From Diploscapter coronatus (taxonomy: Eukaryota > Nematoda > Chromadorea > Rhabditida > Rhabditidae), in NCBI GenBank assembly GCA_964036155.1, contig OZ038423.1, positions 66,541,249-66,605,248 on the forward strand: a DNA stretch of 64,000 nt. The letters are read 5' to 3'. The notes beneath the pieces were generated by a model. It was not told the DNA's origin and did not search any database. It worked only from the letters and a program-made list of their open reading frames with translations. Positions 37,463 to 52,068 of the stretch are shown one piece after another. Position numbers and translations under genes: made by a program. Position 1 is the first letter of the stretch; each line of letters starts with the position of its first letter.

Positions 37463-38555
37463 GATAATTACCTAAAACGAGTAAATTTATTCTACAATGG
37501 GCTTTTAAATGAAATTTCTGATCGATGGAGTTAGCTTGGCATAGATTACGAGTCAATTAACGATCAAAATTGCGACACTTATTCAATTCATCCTGTCTAA
37601 ATACTAAAGAGAAACTTTATGATAAACTAGCTGTTGATTAAATATACAACGATAAAGAGGAAAATGATACAAGTAATGCAGCATATCTACAAACACGAAC
37701 TCATCTACTGTGTTTCGTTCGTTTTAATGAAGTAATACATCGAACCGAATTATTTTCCCTTTCAAGTTAATCATAGCATATTTGCAATAGTGCGATAAAT
37801 CGGCTTAAAGTAGCATAATTAAAGATAGAAAAAGATCGCGCTGGTCGCATCAATGTTTGATGTTAATCCTTCGATCCCCTCGCTGATCAAAAACCTTTTA
37901 CTCAATTTGCCTGACCCAGTGATTTTTTCTTACCATTCTATTTCTTTTTTCCATTGTACTCCTTGACTTCCAATAAAGGGTCAGGCCTCCTTTATCTGCC
38001 GTGCCCAAAATCTTGATTTTTTTTCACTGGACAGAGCAGAACACGGCTATTGTTATTTTTGTCCCATTCCCAGAGATGAAATAAACCTTCGAGTTCAATA
38101 ACTATGGCTCAAGTCAAATCCGTATGGACAAAAATAGTGCAACAATGCCACCCGAGAAAGCAACCGGACAGAACGAAAAAAACATTCCCGTACTGTCATA
38201 TGTCTTAATGTCTTACGTGTCATGCGGTTTTTTTTTGCTATAAATGATTAGTTCATGAGATTTTGAGAAAGAATACTTCCATGACTTTGTCTTCACAACG
38301 GGAATACCACTTGCGCACTCTAGAAATAAGTAAGAAAAAGAGTTTTAGGTCAAATAACTGATATTTTCATCGGTTTCCAATCGTCAAAATATCTCAAATT
38401 TCGTTGTAAATTGAACATTATCGTCGTTTGTCTCTTATTTAGTTGATTAGGAAATTAGAAAAGTTGAGTTTTTGTTATGAGTTTCGAGTTTTAATAAATG
38501 TATTCTAAATTACAACTTAATTCACTAAAAGTTTTCTGCATCATTGAGGTTGAGC
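37463..38555. other. Intergenic upstream of the lipase-like gene
   Basis: Contains several GATAA motifs (for example tatgataaac near 37618, acgataaag near 37650, gcgataaatc near 37792). Nothing else recognised. Confidence 0.4.
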
Positions 38556-38816
38556 TTAACCAAAACCGATTATAGCCATTTCGGTTCGAATTTCTTGCTC
38601 TTCGTTTTCTGCATTTTCTGATCTTCTGCGGTATCTAAAAAGATAAATTATAAAGCGCCTAAAATAATCGCAAGCTGTAAAGAATTTCAATGACATTAGA
38701 AGCGATTTTAATTGAAGTCGAATTCACCTGCATTTACAGAAGTTGATTATAATTTTTATCCTTCTACAAAGAACCAGATGCATGAGGTTGACAATGAAAC
38801 CAAAAATATCGAAAAT
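38556..38816 (-). pseudogene. Remnant resembling the last exon of the membrane receptor gene
   Basis: A frame at 38816-38728 reads IFDIFGFIVNLMHLVLCRRI, close to IFDIVGFTINLVYILLYKRL in the final exon of the 39650-41024 gene. It can splice in phase (donor GTGAAT at 38727) to 38634-38556, which ends SENAENEEQEIRTEMAIIGFG. The acceptor expected before the first exon is missing (a TAA precedes it). From its internal ATG (38783) it would encode only 44 residues. Most likely it is the tail of a lost paralogue, but it could be an alternative 3' exon. Confidence 0.4.
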
Positions 38817-38896
38817 TTAGTATGTATTCATCACTTTCAAAAACGAAACTATTTATTGATCGACTGAATTGCAAAATAGTTCATGAGAAAAATGTA

Positions 38897-39499
38897 TCAA
38901 ATATCCTGACAAGCCTGCGCTACAAGCGATATGTCTTCACTGCCCTGAGCACCTAACATGTAGAAATAATCTCCCTCTTCAGTATAGATCACCATTTGAT
39001 GTCTTCTTTTGCCGACTTTCGCACTTGAGCATTCCAATTCCCCTGTTGCTGTGTTGTTGAATCTGTAAAAGTTCTTTGTTGGCAGAATTCAAAGAGATAT
39101 TGATGAGCTAGACCAAATTTATTCAGATATAATACAATTCAAACAGTTATTTTATACTAATTTTTCAAGATTAGATCATTTTCCTTTATTGAGGGTGGAC
39201 TTGAGTGAAATTCGCCATTTCAAGCGTGTTTCCATTTTCGCGTCCATGAGTTTCATTTCTTGAAAGCGATAAATCTCCGTTATTTGCTCCCCGGTTCTTT
39301 CTAAAAAAATAATCATAAAAAAGATTAGGAGGAAGTAAATTTTAAGATTATACTGGGCAAATATGGAATAAGATTCACCTGCATCTGAGGAAATCGATGA
39401 TGATTCGCCGTCGCTCTGGGCTTCCAAGAATAAACGAAAGTGGTAGATGAAAGCCCCAGGACAATGATTCGAAAAATCGAAAGAGCGCAAAATCGACAT
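38897..39499 (-). CDS. Unknown small protein
   Basis: Predicted 128 residues from three in-phase exons: 39499-39379, 39300-39201, 39062-38897. I recognise no family. The N-terminal part is Ser-rich (SDGESSSISSDA), the middle a charged amphipathic helix (EIYRFQEMKLMDAKMETRLK), and the end holds ELECSSAKVGKRRHQMVIYT and DYFYMLGAQG. No clear signal peptide. The exon 2 donor at 39199-39200 (GTCC) is weak, but it is the one that links exon 2 to exon 3 in phase. It lies between a receptor gene and a receptor remnant on the same strand. Confidence 0.5.
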
Positions 39500-39649
39500 A
39501 ATATATTAAGGGCGAATCTTTCCTATCAGTAAATTTGCCATTATCCGTTTGAAATAACAATAAGATTGACTGATTAGTAACGAATAATGCGTATAATACG
39601 TAATAGGTAATCGAGAGAATCTAAAATATACATATGGAAATAAGTTATT

Positions 39650-41024
39650 TTAAATTTTATGCTGCCAATTTGTTACATGATGACAAGCTATCGGCATCAT
39701 TTGAAGCAAGTATCTGCTGTAGCCGATTCTCTGGTTTCGTTCCGATTCCTGGGAACTCAGCGCTTTTAATCGTTTGTAGAGAAGTATGTAGACCAAATTA
39801 ATGGTAAATCCGACGATATCGAATATAATCGGTAACGTCTAAATTAGCATTAGTAACGTGAAAATAAACTGTCATCGGGAGCTGGAGGACGTAGAGGAAT
39901 TTCTCTACCTATCTTCATTAGGCACTCTTTCTTTAAAGGATGAAACTATTTGTCTAGAGTCTGTATGCTCTCTATGCTCAAAGAACCGCTTTTTTGCACG
40001 TTGATAATATTTAAAATTACACAATGAACATTCGAATTTATGCATCTTTTATTTTGTCTCAAGTAGTCGGTTATTGACAATAATATTCCTTCTTTATTTT
40101 TCGAAATTATTTATCTTCTCTAATGTACTCGAAAATAAAAAAAAAATTTGTATAATTGATAACGTTTACCATAAGAACTTTCACTCCAATTCGACAATCA
40201 AGGAATTCCATTACGAATCCCATGAAAATAAATATGACTTGGAAACAAATGGCAAATGTATAAATTGATTTGATGATGACATGTATTCGAGTTCTATAAA
40301 ATTTAATTTTATAATACCAATTTTAGAAAATACTAATTAGACTTACATGTTCGTTAAATTGACGCTCATGAATTGATTGTTGAAAATTGAACGCATTTGT
40401 TGGAACGTAAGAAATGCGTTTAAAAATGTTATTACAATGCTTGCTATAGGCGAAACAAATAATAACATTATAACTACCGACGGAACCATTATTAATATCA
40501 AATGAAGCCCCAAGTATAGAGTTGCCAACCGATTTATAATTGACGGTAAAAGACTTCCATTACTACGAGCATCTAAATCCAGTAGAACTGAAAAAGGATG
40601 ATAATTTACTTGAAATTGGATAATTTTTACGATAATCGTAAATAAAGAAATCAATAGCCGCCCAAATAAATGGTGACATGATAACAATTATATTAATCAG
40701 ATATATAATTGTCAAATATTGCATATGCCACAGTATTCGAAAGTAGTTTTTCTAAACCTTAAAATTTTCCTTAGATGAAAATCACATTATTTACGCAAGT
40801 TTCTTTCTTCAAAACATGAGTCGTAAGAACAAATAGGAGGTAAATCATCAATATCAATAATAAGATGATTGATACGATCCATATAATATGAAATCCGAAA
40901 GAATTTATGCATCTTAAAATAATATTTTCTGTGATATTCAGACCTAGAATAACAATTTACTGCTTTAATATGAAAAGATCTTACGTTGAGTAACAAGGTT
41001 ATCATCACCATATTCAGAGTCCAT
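39650..41024 (-). CDS. Multi-pass membrane protein, probably a nematode chemoreceptor-like GPCR
   Basis: Predicted 287 residues, six in-phase exons: 41024-40985, 40943-40795, 40751-40631, 40587-40347, 40293-40170, 39838-39650. A short extracellular N-terminus with a glycosylation site (LNITEN) is followed by at least five or six strongly hydrophobic segments, for example IIWIVSIILLLILMIYLLF, LTIIYLINIIVIMSPFIW, LILIMVPSVVIMLLFV, FQVIFIFMGFVMEF and FDIVGFTINLVYILLY, and a charged C-terminus. Topology and cysteine-poor loops resemble worm serpentine receptors, but I cannot assign a subfamily. The intron between exons 3 and 4 was set at 43 bases (40588-40630). Confidence 0.6.
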
Positions 41025-42373
41025 GCTAAAACCTTTCTAAATTTCTTTTCAAAATGACTAAGAGTTAGGTAAAACTTGGTATATTGTACTTACGGTAAAT
41101 CAGCTGCTAGATTCGTACATAATACACTTGCGCATGCATTTTTAAGAACTTGAGCAGATGTTTTTTTTTTTAAAACTACTCTAATGATAAAAATGCAAAA
41201 TTATAAAGTGTGTAACAAAAATATAGATGGATACATTTTTCGCCAATATCGCCTATAAGAAGTGGATATAATGGCAAACCACTACCAAATTCGGAATCAG
41301 CGGTGCCGATAACCTATATTGGGAGCAATAATGATCAGTCGTTATTATCTAGTTAGAGTATTTTTGCAAAGTGTCTATTTTCTTGTAACCAGGGATGTAC
41401 GGACCCGGACATTAATTAATGTCCGGGTCTCAATTTTTACAGACCGCGTACATCCCTGGTTTCAGTAATTGAAAAGTGCCAATTTCAGGTTGTGAAGCTT
41501 CCTATCAAATTTTCAATTCACACGCATACTCAATAGGCACTGTTCGGAGTCAAGCAGGTATGTTGGAAATGTAAAATTATGGTTCGTTGGGTTTTTTCTC
41601 CAAGAATTACCAATTCAAAAATTAGCTTATTACATTGCGCCATTTTCAATTCCATCTTTATCTTTGCCCACTTCCCACCTCCCTCTGCCTCTGGCAAAAT
41701 GCTCTCGTTAGATGCGCTCTCTTCATATTTCACGTCTTTCTTCCACCACTTGTCCGAGCAAGTCAGGCATTTTGGATTTGCCCGCAAAATTATCGATTCT
41801 CGAAACTTTGCTTGTTTTGTGAAAATTTCGGCATATTTTGGTTGGATTCCTTATCAATTTTCCAGTTTTATTGAGTGTTCATTGTTGTGTAGTATTGCCT
41901 TGGCCCCTATTCTCTGCTCATTTCTCTGTCCCTCTTCATCCCCACTCCATTTCCACATTTCTCTCGTTCTCTCGTCCCTCTGCCAAACAACTTCGACCTT
42001 CCTCTCTCTCGTTTTGTTGACGACTACTCTCGGCATTTTTCTTTATCTTTCCCCTTCGAACGGTCCGCAAAACAAATCGAGTTAGGGATCGATAACCCGA
42101 ATTTTACTGATTCTTTGACAAACTCGATAATTTTGTTCAAAAGATTTGCGTATTTCCAAGATGCTGAAATTCTATTTACACTTCTGAGCTAAATTAAAAT
42201 TTCGAATCATCGGAAAATTTTGTTACTTCACAAAATCGAAATTTCTCTTAGCCCTGCTCTAAATGGTTTTTCCTGTTCTTTCACCGAACTACGTGTTAGT
42301 TGCGCGTCCTTCCCCTTTCACGCCTTGTTTATAATCGGTCGATTTGTTGTCATTTGAGTGATTTCAGTTGCAA
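41025..42373. other. Divergent intergenic region
   Basis: Lies between the receptor gene (minus) and malate dehydrogenase (plus). Holds a perfect nested palindrome (41387-41461) and a CT-rich tract (41890-42060) that would fall in the malate dehydrogenase promoter or leader. Long open frames in the CT-rich tract are compositional. Confidence 0.5.
41387..41461. repeat. 75-base nested palindrome
   Basis: The outer arms are 15 bases, perfect (aaccagggatgtacg at 41387-41401, its reverse complement at 41447-41461). Inside is a perfect 28-base palindrome at 41402-41429 (gacccggacattaa and its mirror). It can form a cruciform or a two-hairpin RNA and may be a tiny terminal-repeat element. Confidence 0.8.
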
Positions 42374-45144
<2,771 letters not shown>

Positions 45145-48100
45145 AGGGCTGAATCTGAACGACAGAACAAAGTATGCAAATAAAATGTGCTGCTTTGATT
45201 GTTGTGAATGGATGGACGATTAGTCAGATGGTAAAATTACGCACTTTGCTATTTTTTAAGAAATTCATTTTCAAGTAGATTTCTAGAGTAGTGATCAAAT
45301 GAGTAGATTATCAAATAAGAATTTTTCTTTATTTTTTTTTACGGATTTGCAGTTTCATTTATTCATTTTACAGTTCTTTGTGAATTTTGATAGATTATGT
45401 TGTAGAATTTCTACATTTTATTTTTCTCTTTTTTCGTCAAATTATGAGACATTTTTTACCCTTTTACGAAGATTATATACAGGTTCATTTATTTTAGAAA
45501 TGAATAAATTTTTAGTTACGGGGAAGCATTTTTATGATGAAAAAGCGTTACTAACGAGTCGCTAAGGATTATTTTCAAATTTTCTCTTCGTGTCTTTTTT
45601 ATGTTATTTGCGTATCGATATTCGATTTCGACATTTCTTTCTGTTGGAGAATCCCCCTATCAATTCGAAAGTGAAATAATCACTTCGACTTGGAATACTA
45701 CTTATAACTCTTGATCTTCAAACTTTCTCATTTTTATTAATCGTCGCTTTTCTATTATCTCTACCTTCAAGTATTCGTATTTGCTAAACCTTTTCTCAAT
45801 TCTTTATTTCTGATCGATACATTTTGTCTTTGCCAATTTGCATATCGATTAGTTGTGAATCTCTCACTTTCTTCTCAGATTCTTACCTCTCTGTCGATTG
45901 CCTGCGTCACACCCTCAGCCCTTCCAGTCCCAGACCTACCCCCTATTCCTCAATATCCCAGGCAGAAGCAGCCCTATCCAAGCAGATCTCGTTCCTAGCG
46001 AAACGTCTTCTTTCCCTTCTCTTCTGCTACTTTTTCCAGGCTTCTCCTTCTCTCCTTCAGATTTCTTATTTCTGCCTCAGCCAGTTCTGCTTTTTCTAGA
46101 AGAAGAAAGAAGATGGTGGGGAAAATGTACATTGGACATCCACTGGACCTGGGATTTGGGATCATTCCTCATTTCTCGGTTACCGTCACCTAATTTTAGG
46201 ACTTCTTTCAAGGTTTTAGTAAAATTTTGACCTAATCTTCCCGTTTTGAATCTGAATTTTGTAGTGTGACGGATCAATTGAAAGGAGTAACCCAGTCAAA
46301 TCGCTCGAAAGATACCCCATCATATCGCGTTTTTCTTATAGCAATCCGTATCTCGTTGTCAATTTGTCATTATCCCTTATCCCCCTTCACTTATCATTTT
46401 TAGCACCACTTTCAGCGAGTTGTTCTTATCGGAATTGGGTCGGTTGACACACATTCAGGCAAGATTTTTGCTTGTTCTTTTGAGAGTTCTAACGAATTGA
46501 TTGACTAAAAAGCGTTCCTATTTTGTTCGGAGATGAAAAACGACGTTGAATGACTCTTCAGACGGCTAATATTTTCGATAGATTCTATTCATGCAACCTT
46601 GTTCTAGTCGAAGAAGAACTCTAGACTACATAGATTTTTTAGGAAATCTTCGGGTTTAGAATTAGACAAAATTCGTATTTCTTACCTGAAGAATGAGGAT
46701 TTTTTGTTCATTTATCAAAATAGATCTTGTCTAAAATCCTGTAGACTTCGGACCATGAATAAGGCGAAATTTCTATTCAAAAGAACCTTGTGAGAGTAAT
46801 TTGGATTTCAAACTTTTAAACTTTCAATATTCAATTTTATTTCGTTCAAAATCAAATCGGATGATTTTTCAAATCTAAAAAATACTATGTCACGTCACAA
46901 TCTAAATGGACATAGAAAAACTGACAGAGCCTGTTCCTCGAAAATTCAATGTCTCTACCTTGTAAACCTCAACTGCACCTATTATCTCTTCTACTTTGAA
47001 AGTTGTTCAATTTGCTTCGCTTCTCACTCCTCTAATTCGTAATTCGTCGATTCCATTTGACGATATCCTTGACCCTTGAAGGAGGAAAAGGGGAAGGGAG
47101 AGAACAGGGCAGGGCTATCGAACCCAATCCATACATTCGATTCCTTCCCTTTCTAGAAAATATCCTGAATATTCCTTCTCCTTATATGAAGAAGTGGCTT
47201 CTGGCTTCTCAGTTTACATTCTCACTTTCATTCAATTGATGATGGTGATCTTCGTTATAAATTTGACTTTGGAATTTGATTCGTTCGGAAAAAAACAAAG
47301 GTCGAAATTTACGTTATTATTTTACGGTGAAATGACAACGTGATTTCGAAAACTCAAAATTCAATATCTTCTTCTATTCAATGATTTTCAAGCTACGTAT
47401 TTTGATGGAAGATACATCTTTATAAAACACTTCTCGTTAAATAATTGATCATCTTATTTAGATGTTAACTATCATTTTTTTTTTAAATTTTCATACCAGT
47501 TTCTCGATAGATTTGAAAAGTAAAAGTCGTATTTCTTTCGGAATGTTCTCGGATCTTCTGTTTTTCCCTATCTAACAGTCGTTTTTCCTGCAGCTTCTCT
47601 CCTGTCTTCTAGTTGATTCTCTAGGCTTTTCAGAATTCATCGTAATCTTATTCTTTCCAGAACTTCTTGAATACTCGCCACATCATTTGGAGGAAGCTAA
47701 ACCAATTTTCCTCCCAGAATATTCTTGAATCCCTTCTGTATTCCCAATCTGACAGTCATTTTTCTCCAAGCTTCTCCTCTCTCCCATCGCCCAGTCTTCT
47801 AGTCGATTCTCTAGATTCCTTCCTTCAGTTATGTCGACGTGTCATTTCTTTCTGATTACTCCATGTCTTCCCTTTTCTTTCCTTTCTTTCTGCATTTTCT
47901 CGAACTGCAAACACTCCCCCCTCTCCCCCTGCAGGTTTTTGTTTTACCTAAAGTGGCAAAATCTTATTTTTACCATGAGAATTTTATTTCTTTCGGTAAA
48001 TGATAGGCCAGGAAAACAGACTGAGATACTTTCTGAACGGTTTGTGGATAAGAGTGTGACGAGAGAAGAGAATGAAAAGATGAGTAAAGTCAGTAAAACG

Positions 48101-48401
48101 GCCAATGGCACATATTCGTGCGGTTAGTTCATTTTGAAGTAGGTTGATTTTGGAAGATTGTAGAATTTTCGGAAACTTCTCGTGTTTTAAATTATTTGTA
48201 TCCATATTCAGATTTTTGGATAGTTTCGAGTTTTTCTTTATCTAACATTATTATTTTCTTCAAGTCTGTCTTGAACTTTCCAATGCGCTTTTCCCATGTT
48301 TTTCCTAACGTTTCTCGCTATTTGCATAGTTTCATGAATTCTTTTAAAGTGTATGCTAATTTCCTCTATTTTCAGCTCGTGGGTATTTTCATCACCTAGC
48401 C
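45145..48401. other. 3.2 kb intergenic region, CT-rich
   Basis: No supported gene. The plus strand is CT-rich near 45890-46090 and 47560-47940. An imperfect direct repeat of about 55-70 bases occurs at 47570-47625 and 47747-47815 (shared words ctaacagtc/ctgacagtc and tcttctagt(t/c)gattctctag). Likely upstream regulatory DNA and leader of the DPY-11-type gene. Confidence 0.45.
45179..45184 (+). terminator. Poly(A) signal of malate dehydrogenase
   Basis: AATAAA 34 bases after the stop codon. Confidence 0.65.
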
Positions 48402-50795
48402 ATGCGACTGCTCCTGTGCTTGTTGTTGGGCATTTCCGCCCCATGCGCCTTTGCCTCGATGCGATCCAAGCACCTCGTCTACATCAACGAGGAGAACTGG
48501 ACGAACATCATGAAGGGCGAGTGGATGATCGAATTGTAGGTTTATTTTCCTGGACTTCTTGTATTTTTCACCGAATTTTATGTTAAAAGGTGCCAGGAAA
48601 AGATAAAACTTGGATAAAAGCAAGATCTTTTTTTTCTTATTCCGAAATAAAATAGCAATGAAAATTAACTATAAAAAACTGAATCGTGGATAAATGTAGC
48701 ACATCTTTCTATAATTATCATCAGAAGTAATAGGGATTAAAATTTGAAAACCCGGAGTCTGAGTCAAAGTTGATCTTCACGGTTTCTTCTTCAAAATTAA
48801 ACCCTACTCCTGATTGACATTCACATAAGCCTCCTACAGTTTCAAAATGATTTATAAAGATTTTTCGCATAATTCACAATTTATTGATGTGTTTTATTTA
48901 TGCTTTATTGGATAGTCCAAATTTCTGCATAATTTATATTTTAAAAAAGTGTTTGAAATTGAGATAAAGTAGGAGGGAAGAAAAATGAAAAGGTGAAATG
49001 AGAACGGCTGACCTCTTTTGTGATCGATGAAGGAGAATTGTAAACTAGAGAGGATAACGATGAGAAATGGATATTAGAAGAAGCTAGAAGCATTTCAACT
49101 AATCAATAAAAGAAAATACAAATAAAATTGGTTTTCAGCCACGCTCCTTGGTGTCCCGCCTGCAAGGATCTGCAAAAAGCCTGGAATGCATTCGCTGATT
49201 GGTCGCAAGATTTACAGATCAGTGTAAGGTGTATTGAATTTATGAGTTTTCAAGAGAATTTCGAAGAAGTAAAAAAATTGAATTCGTCGAAATGCAATTT
49301 CTTCTGAGTTTCATGCATTTCCCTCTAAATCTCATATAATTGTTAAAATCAGTAAAATGTGGACGATGATCATTTTTATTACGGATAGGTGAGTTTCAGG
49401 TTGGTGAAGTAGACGTGACGGTGAACCCCGGTCTGTCGGGACGCTTCCTCGTTACGGCTCTGCCGACCATCTATCAGTAAGTTATTTTCTTGTTCTTTTT
49501 CTTTTTTTCAATAAAAAAATGCAATTTGGAATTTCAGTGTGAAAGACGGAGTATTCCGATTGTACACTGGCGCTAGGGACAAGCACGACTTCATCTCCTT
49601 CATCGAGGACAAGCGATGGAGGGTCATCGATCCCGTTCCTGACTATAAGCACCCCAATTCCAAACAGTTAGTAAATTCGGTAGTTTTATTGAATCAGGGA
49701 AAGAAGCAACCATTGATAAGGGCTCCGAATTTTGAAAATGAGAAAGAGACAGCAGAAAGTATATAGTCGACGCCTTCATGATGAACAAAATCTTTGCTTG
49801 ATCCGGATACAAAATTGCATGCATATTTTGTGTTCGCCATTACGAAGAAAACGAATTCGATTTTCCAGAATGGCAGTCGTCGCCGTGTTCTTCAAACTGT
49901 CGATGGCTGTCCGCGATCTGCACAATCATCTCGTCGAGGAGAAGGGAGTCCCGGCTTGGGCGTCATACTCCATGTTCGCTGGAGTCACACTCACTCTCGG
50001 ATGCATTTTGGGATTCGTGAGTAGTTTTGTTCATTCGAAAAAGTTTACGCATTCAAAATTCAAAAATCTCTCTTATCACGATATGGCTGACACATTCATA
50101 GCTAGGCTTCTAGCAGCAATAAGAAATGATCCGCAGAAAACTAGTGAATCCTTTCCAGAGAAGAAAAACGACATGTGTTGTTTCTTTCTCAATATGTCAC
50201 ATTTTTGTGAGTCGAGTTCTTTAATTCTGCATAGGAGCTTTATGAGAATTTCATCTGAAAAAAGTCAAATTTGAGTTGATCGTCCTGGTTATCGATCAAG
50301 TGTTCCCGACTGGCGCCAGAAAGGCAGCCCTCGAACAGAAGAAGAAGGACGCTGCAAAGAAGAACGGCCAGGCTAATAAAGGTAGGATTTTAAAGTCATT
50401 AAATAGTTGAAGATAAACTTCTTTCGAAGTTTCAAGGATCAATTTTGACTAAAATTCACCTGCATGACATTTGTGAAATTAAATATATCTTTCAAAATTT
50501 GGACCTAATCAAATGTGAAAAATCTTATTAAGGTGCGTTTAGAATTTTTGATAGCGTGTTAAATTCAAGCGATTCTATATGCAAACTTTTGAAGTCGATG
50601 TTAAGCGGATCGAAAGTTCGCATAAAGTCGCTTAATATTTACACGATATCAAAAAGTATGACCTTGCTCTTACTCTTATCTTTCGAGCATTTTTATTTCC
50701 ACTTTACTAAAAATGACATTTCAGAAAGCAATGAATCGAAAAAGAATACGAACAATAACAAGGAACACTCGAAAGAGGACAAGAAGACTAAATAA
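48402..50795 (+). CDS. dpy-11: Thioredoxin-related transmembrane protein, TMX1/DPY-11 type
   Basis: Predicted 249 residues; seven in-phase exons: 48402-48535, 49139-49223, 49400-49476, 49538-49666, 49869-50016, 50276-50381, 50725-50795. Signal peptide MRLLLCLLLGISAPCAFA, thioredoxin domain with active site WCPAC at residues 49-53, cis-proline in TALPTIYHVKDG, a transmembrane helix at about 173-198 (MFAGVTLTLGCILGFLIVLV) and a Lys/Asn-rich cytosolic tail (EQKKKDAAKKNGQ). This order and the CPAC motif match human TMX1 and C. elegans DPY-11, an ER-membrane thiol oxidoreductase needed for body shape, probably through disulphide handling of cuticle proteins. TATTTTCAG 26 bases upstream of the ATG may be a trans-splice acceptor. 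Confidence 0.92.
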
Positions 50796-52068
50796 GTCTA
50801 ATTCCGAATTCCAAGCACCAAGTTGGTTTCCTTCCAAGTTTATGGTTTCCGACTAAACGGAGCAATTCTATCAAAATTCTAAAAGAGCAGAAAATTTCTA
50901 ATTCATTCTCGTTTTTCTTTTCTCATTCATCTATTTCATTTGATTTTCATATGGGTTATTTCGAGAAAGACCACGTAATTATTTCCCTTGCATTTCTCGA
51001 AATCGTGTAACTTCTTTGCGAATCACACAGTTAGCTAAGAATTTCTAAACTTGCCTTTGAAAATTAGTTATAAATAGAAAATCGAAATATTATCGATTTT
51101 TGGGAGCCTCGAATTTTATTTATTCTTGTTTTGGAAGTGAACTTTCCACATTGTTTTCGAGAAAATTCGACCTTTTCGAGATCGAGAACTAAGAAAACTG
51201 AAAAATCTCCCCAATGTTGAAGGATAGAGAATGGAGCAGGCTGAAATGTTTCATAGCCTAATTTGTTTGTATCGGATTCAGTTCGATTTTTCTGAGGTCG
51301 GATGAAAAACTCGAAGGTCATTATTGCATTCATTATCTGCTTGGAGAGGCGTCCACTTCGTTTTCCCGTTCCATTTTCATCACCTTCCCCTCTTCGTTTT
51401 CCCCTGCAATTTTGCTCTAATTCCCCCTCTCCTCCTGCCTTGTTTTATGCACCCATTTTAGTCGCATTCTTTCCATTTCGTCCCAGGCTCATCTCCCCGT
51501 TCCCTTTCTCTTTTCGTTATCGATTTTAAATTTCAAGCTAAGGCTCCTTATTTATTGTTTTCATAAATTTCAGAACAAATTACTGCGATTTTCCAATTTT
51601 ATCCCAAAATACTAATCTCGATTTAATTGTTGTTGTGAATCAAATTGCCTTCATTCACTTGCGATTGTCATCGGCATGGTTCAATTTTGATGAATTTTAT
51701 CTTTTTTCATATAACGTCGGCATAAATTGACTGCGTCTATGCTAATTATTTCGTTAATTCTGAAATGAATTCAAGCTGAAATGTTCAATTACCCAGTCAA
51801 TCTACGCCAGCTGTGGTTGCGTATTTTATGCATATTTGGTGTCTCGTTCTGAAGCGAATTATTACGAGTTTTCACTTGGTATCAGTTGTGTCAGAAAATT
51901 ACGATTTTCTAATAAAAGTATCGATTTTTCGAGTTTCCGAGTTATTGATTTTCACGAGGTTTTCATGCCTCAAAACTCATATTTGTCTCTAAACTTTGTC
52001 ATTTTCCAGAAAAGTGAATTTCCTAACATTTTCAGCTTCGATTCTTCGTCTTCAATTGGCAGGCAAAA
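50796..52068. other. Intergenic, CT-rich tract
   Basis: Contains a CT-rich block at 51340-51520 and AT-rich DNA. ACATTTTCAG ending at 52034 may be the trans-splice site of the next gene. Confidence 0.45.

Noticed and set aside
40588..40609. A 22-base intron with perfect GT and TTTTTCAG ends in the membrane receptor gene
   Set aside because: Another donor at 40630 (tatc then gtaaaa) gives an ordinary 43-base intron in the same phase, so the ultra-short intron is unnecessary.
41579..42085. 168-codon open frame upstream of malate dehydrogenase
   Set aside because: CT-rich composition with overlapping frames on both strands; no domain recognised.
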